6,338 nucleotides of DNA from Chromatiales bacterium (GTDB taxonomy: Bacteria; Pseudomonadota; Gammaproteobacteria; Chromatiales; Chromatiaceae): positions 1-6,338 of the forward strand of contig JANTHH010000160.1 of the NCBI GenBank assembly GCA_024762485.1, given 5' to 3'. Of the stretch, positions 6,200 through 6,338 are shown one piece after another (the stretch's first letter is position 1; each line of letters starts with the position of its first letter). The notes beneath the pieces are model-generated. The model was not told the origin of the DNA and did not search any database. It saw nothing but the letters and a program-made list of their open reading frames with translations. The position numbers and the translations under genes were made by a program.

Positions 6200-6231
6200 A
6201 ACGCCATGGGGGTTTCCCCATGGCGTTTTTT
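6200..6231 (+). terminator. Rho-independent terminator of the PEP-CTERM gene
   Basis: A perfect 12-bp stem, AACGCCATGGGG (6200-6211) with CCCCATGGCGTT (6216-6227), is closed by a GTTT loop and runs into six T residues (6226-6231). It lies 23 bp after the TGA. The opposite strand lacks a T-run, so it should act in the plus direction only. Confidence 0.93.
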
Positions 6232-6296
6232 ATGTGCATAGTTCACCGATACCAACACCTCGGGATACGCCGATTCTTGAATGAATGGATGCCACT

Positions 6297-6338
6297 ATGA
6301 AAAAAATGATGTTCGTCCTTTGTCTCTCACTGCCACTA
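6297..6338 (+). CDS. Start of a probably exported protein, partial
   Basis: ATG 6297 opens 14 codons that reach the right edge: M-K-K-M-M-F-V-L-C-L-S-L-P-L. Two lysines followed by a hydrophobic run look like the beginning of a signal peptide. The only ribosome-site hint is a weak GGAT at 6287-6290. The gene follows a strong terminator by about 65 bp, so it probably has its own promoter within 6232-6296, where I could not pick one. Nothing can be said about function. The overlapping ATG at 6281 opens another frame that lacks signal-peptide character and is less likely. Confidence 0.6.
   Translation, partial: MKKMMFVLCLSLPL

Noticed and set aside
5086..6258. Minus-strand open frame of 390 codons opposite the PEP-CTERM gene
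   Set aside because: It runs through the intrinsic terminator and lies antisense to an unambiguous gene. Its translation has no domain character.

Overview
The window looks like chromosomal DNA of a GC-rich, Gram-negative proteobacterium. It encodes a periplasmic HtrA-type protease, an LpxR-family lipid A deacylase, a TonB-dependent outer-membrane receptor and a PEP-CTERM surface protein. PEP-CTERM sorting together with LpxR suggests an environmental gammaproteobacterium or a relative. That placement is an inference; no rRNA or marker gene is present.

Layout, left to right. Bases 1-899 (minus) hold the N-terminal 299 codons of a DegQ-like serine protease with a complete catalytic triad; its C-terminal PDZ region lies off the left edge. 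Upstream on the same strand is a 79-codon unrecognised gene (972-1211). A 47-bp gap containing a 22-bp imperfect dyad separates it from the divergent lpxR-like gene (1259-2287, plus). That gene converges on a TonB-dependent receptor gene (minus, stop at 2294, preferred start 4303) with only 6 bp between the two stop codons. A regulatory interval of about 340 bp (4304-4644) follows. Next comes a choice-of-anchor L family PEP-CTERM protein (4645-6177, plus), a strong intrinsic terminator (6200-6231), and the first 14 codons of another probably exported protein (6297 to the right edge).

The genes share an envelope theme: periplasmic quality control, lipid A remodelling, outer-membrane uptake, and a secreted protein sorted by the exosortase route. 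No exosortase, PrsK/PrsR or TonB/ExbBD genes are in the window, so those partners must lie elsewhere.

The most interesting signal is regulatory. Upstream of the PEP-CTERM gene is a layout typical of sigma-54 promoters: an inverted repeat near -124, a full match to the IHF consensus near -51, and a -24/-12 element with invariant GG and GC at correct spacing. A Shine-Dalgarno and GTG start follow. This fits the known RpoN/PrsK-PrsR control of PEP-CTERM genes. I see no mobile element, CRISPR array, tRNA or rRNA, and no clearly novel multi-gene system.
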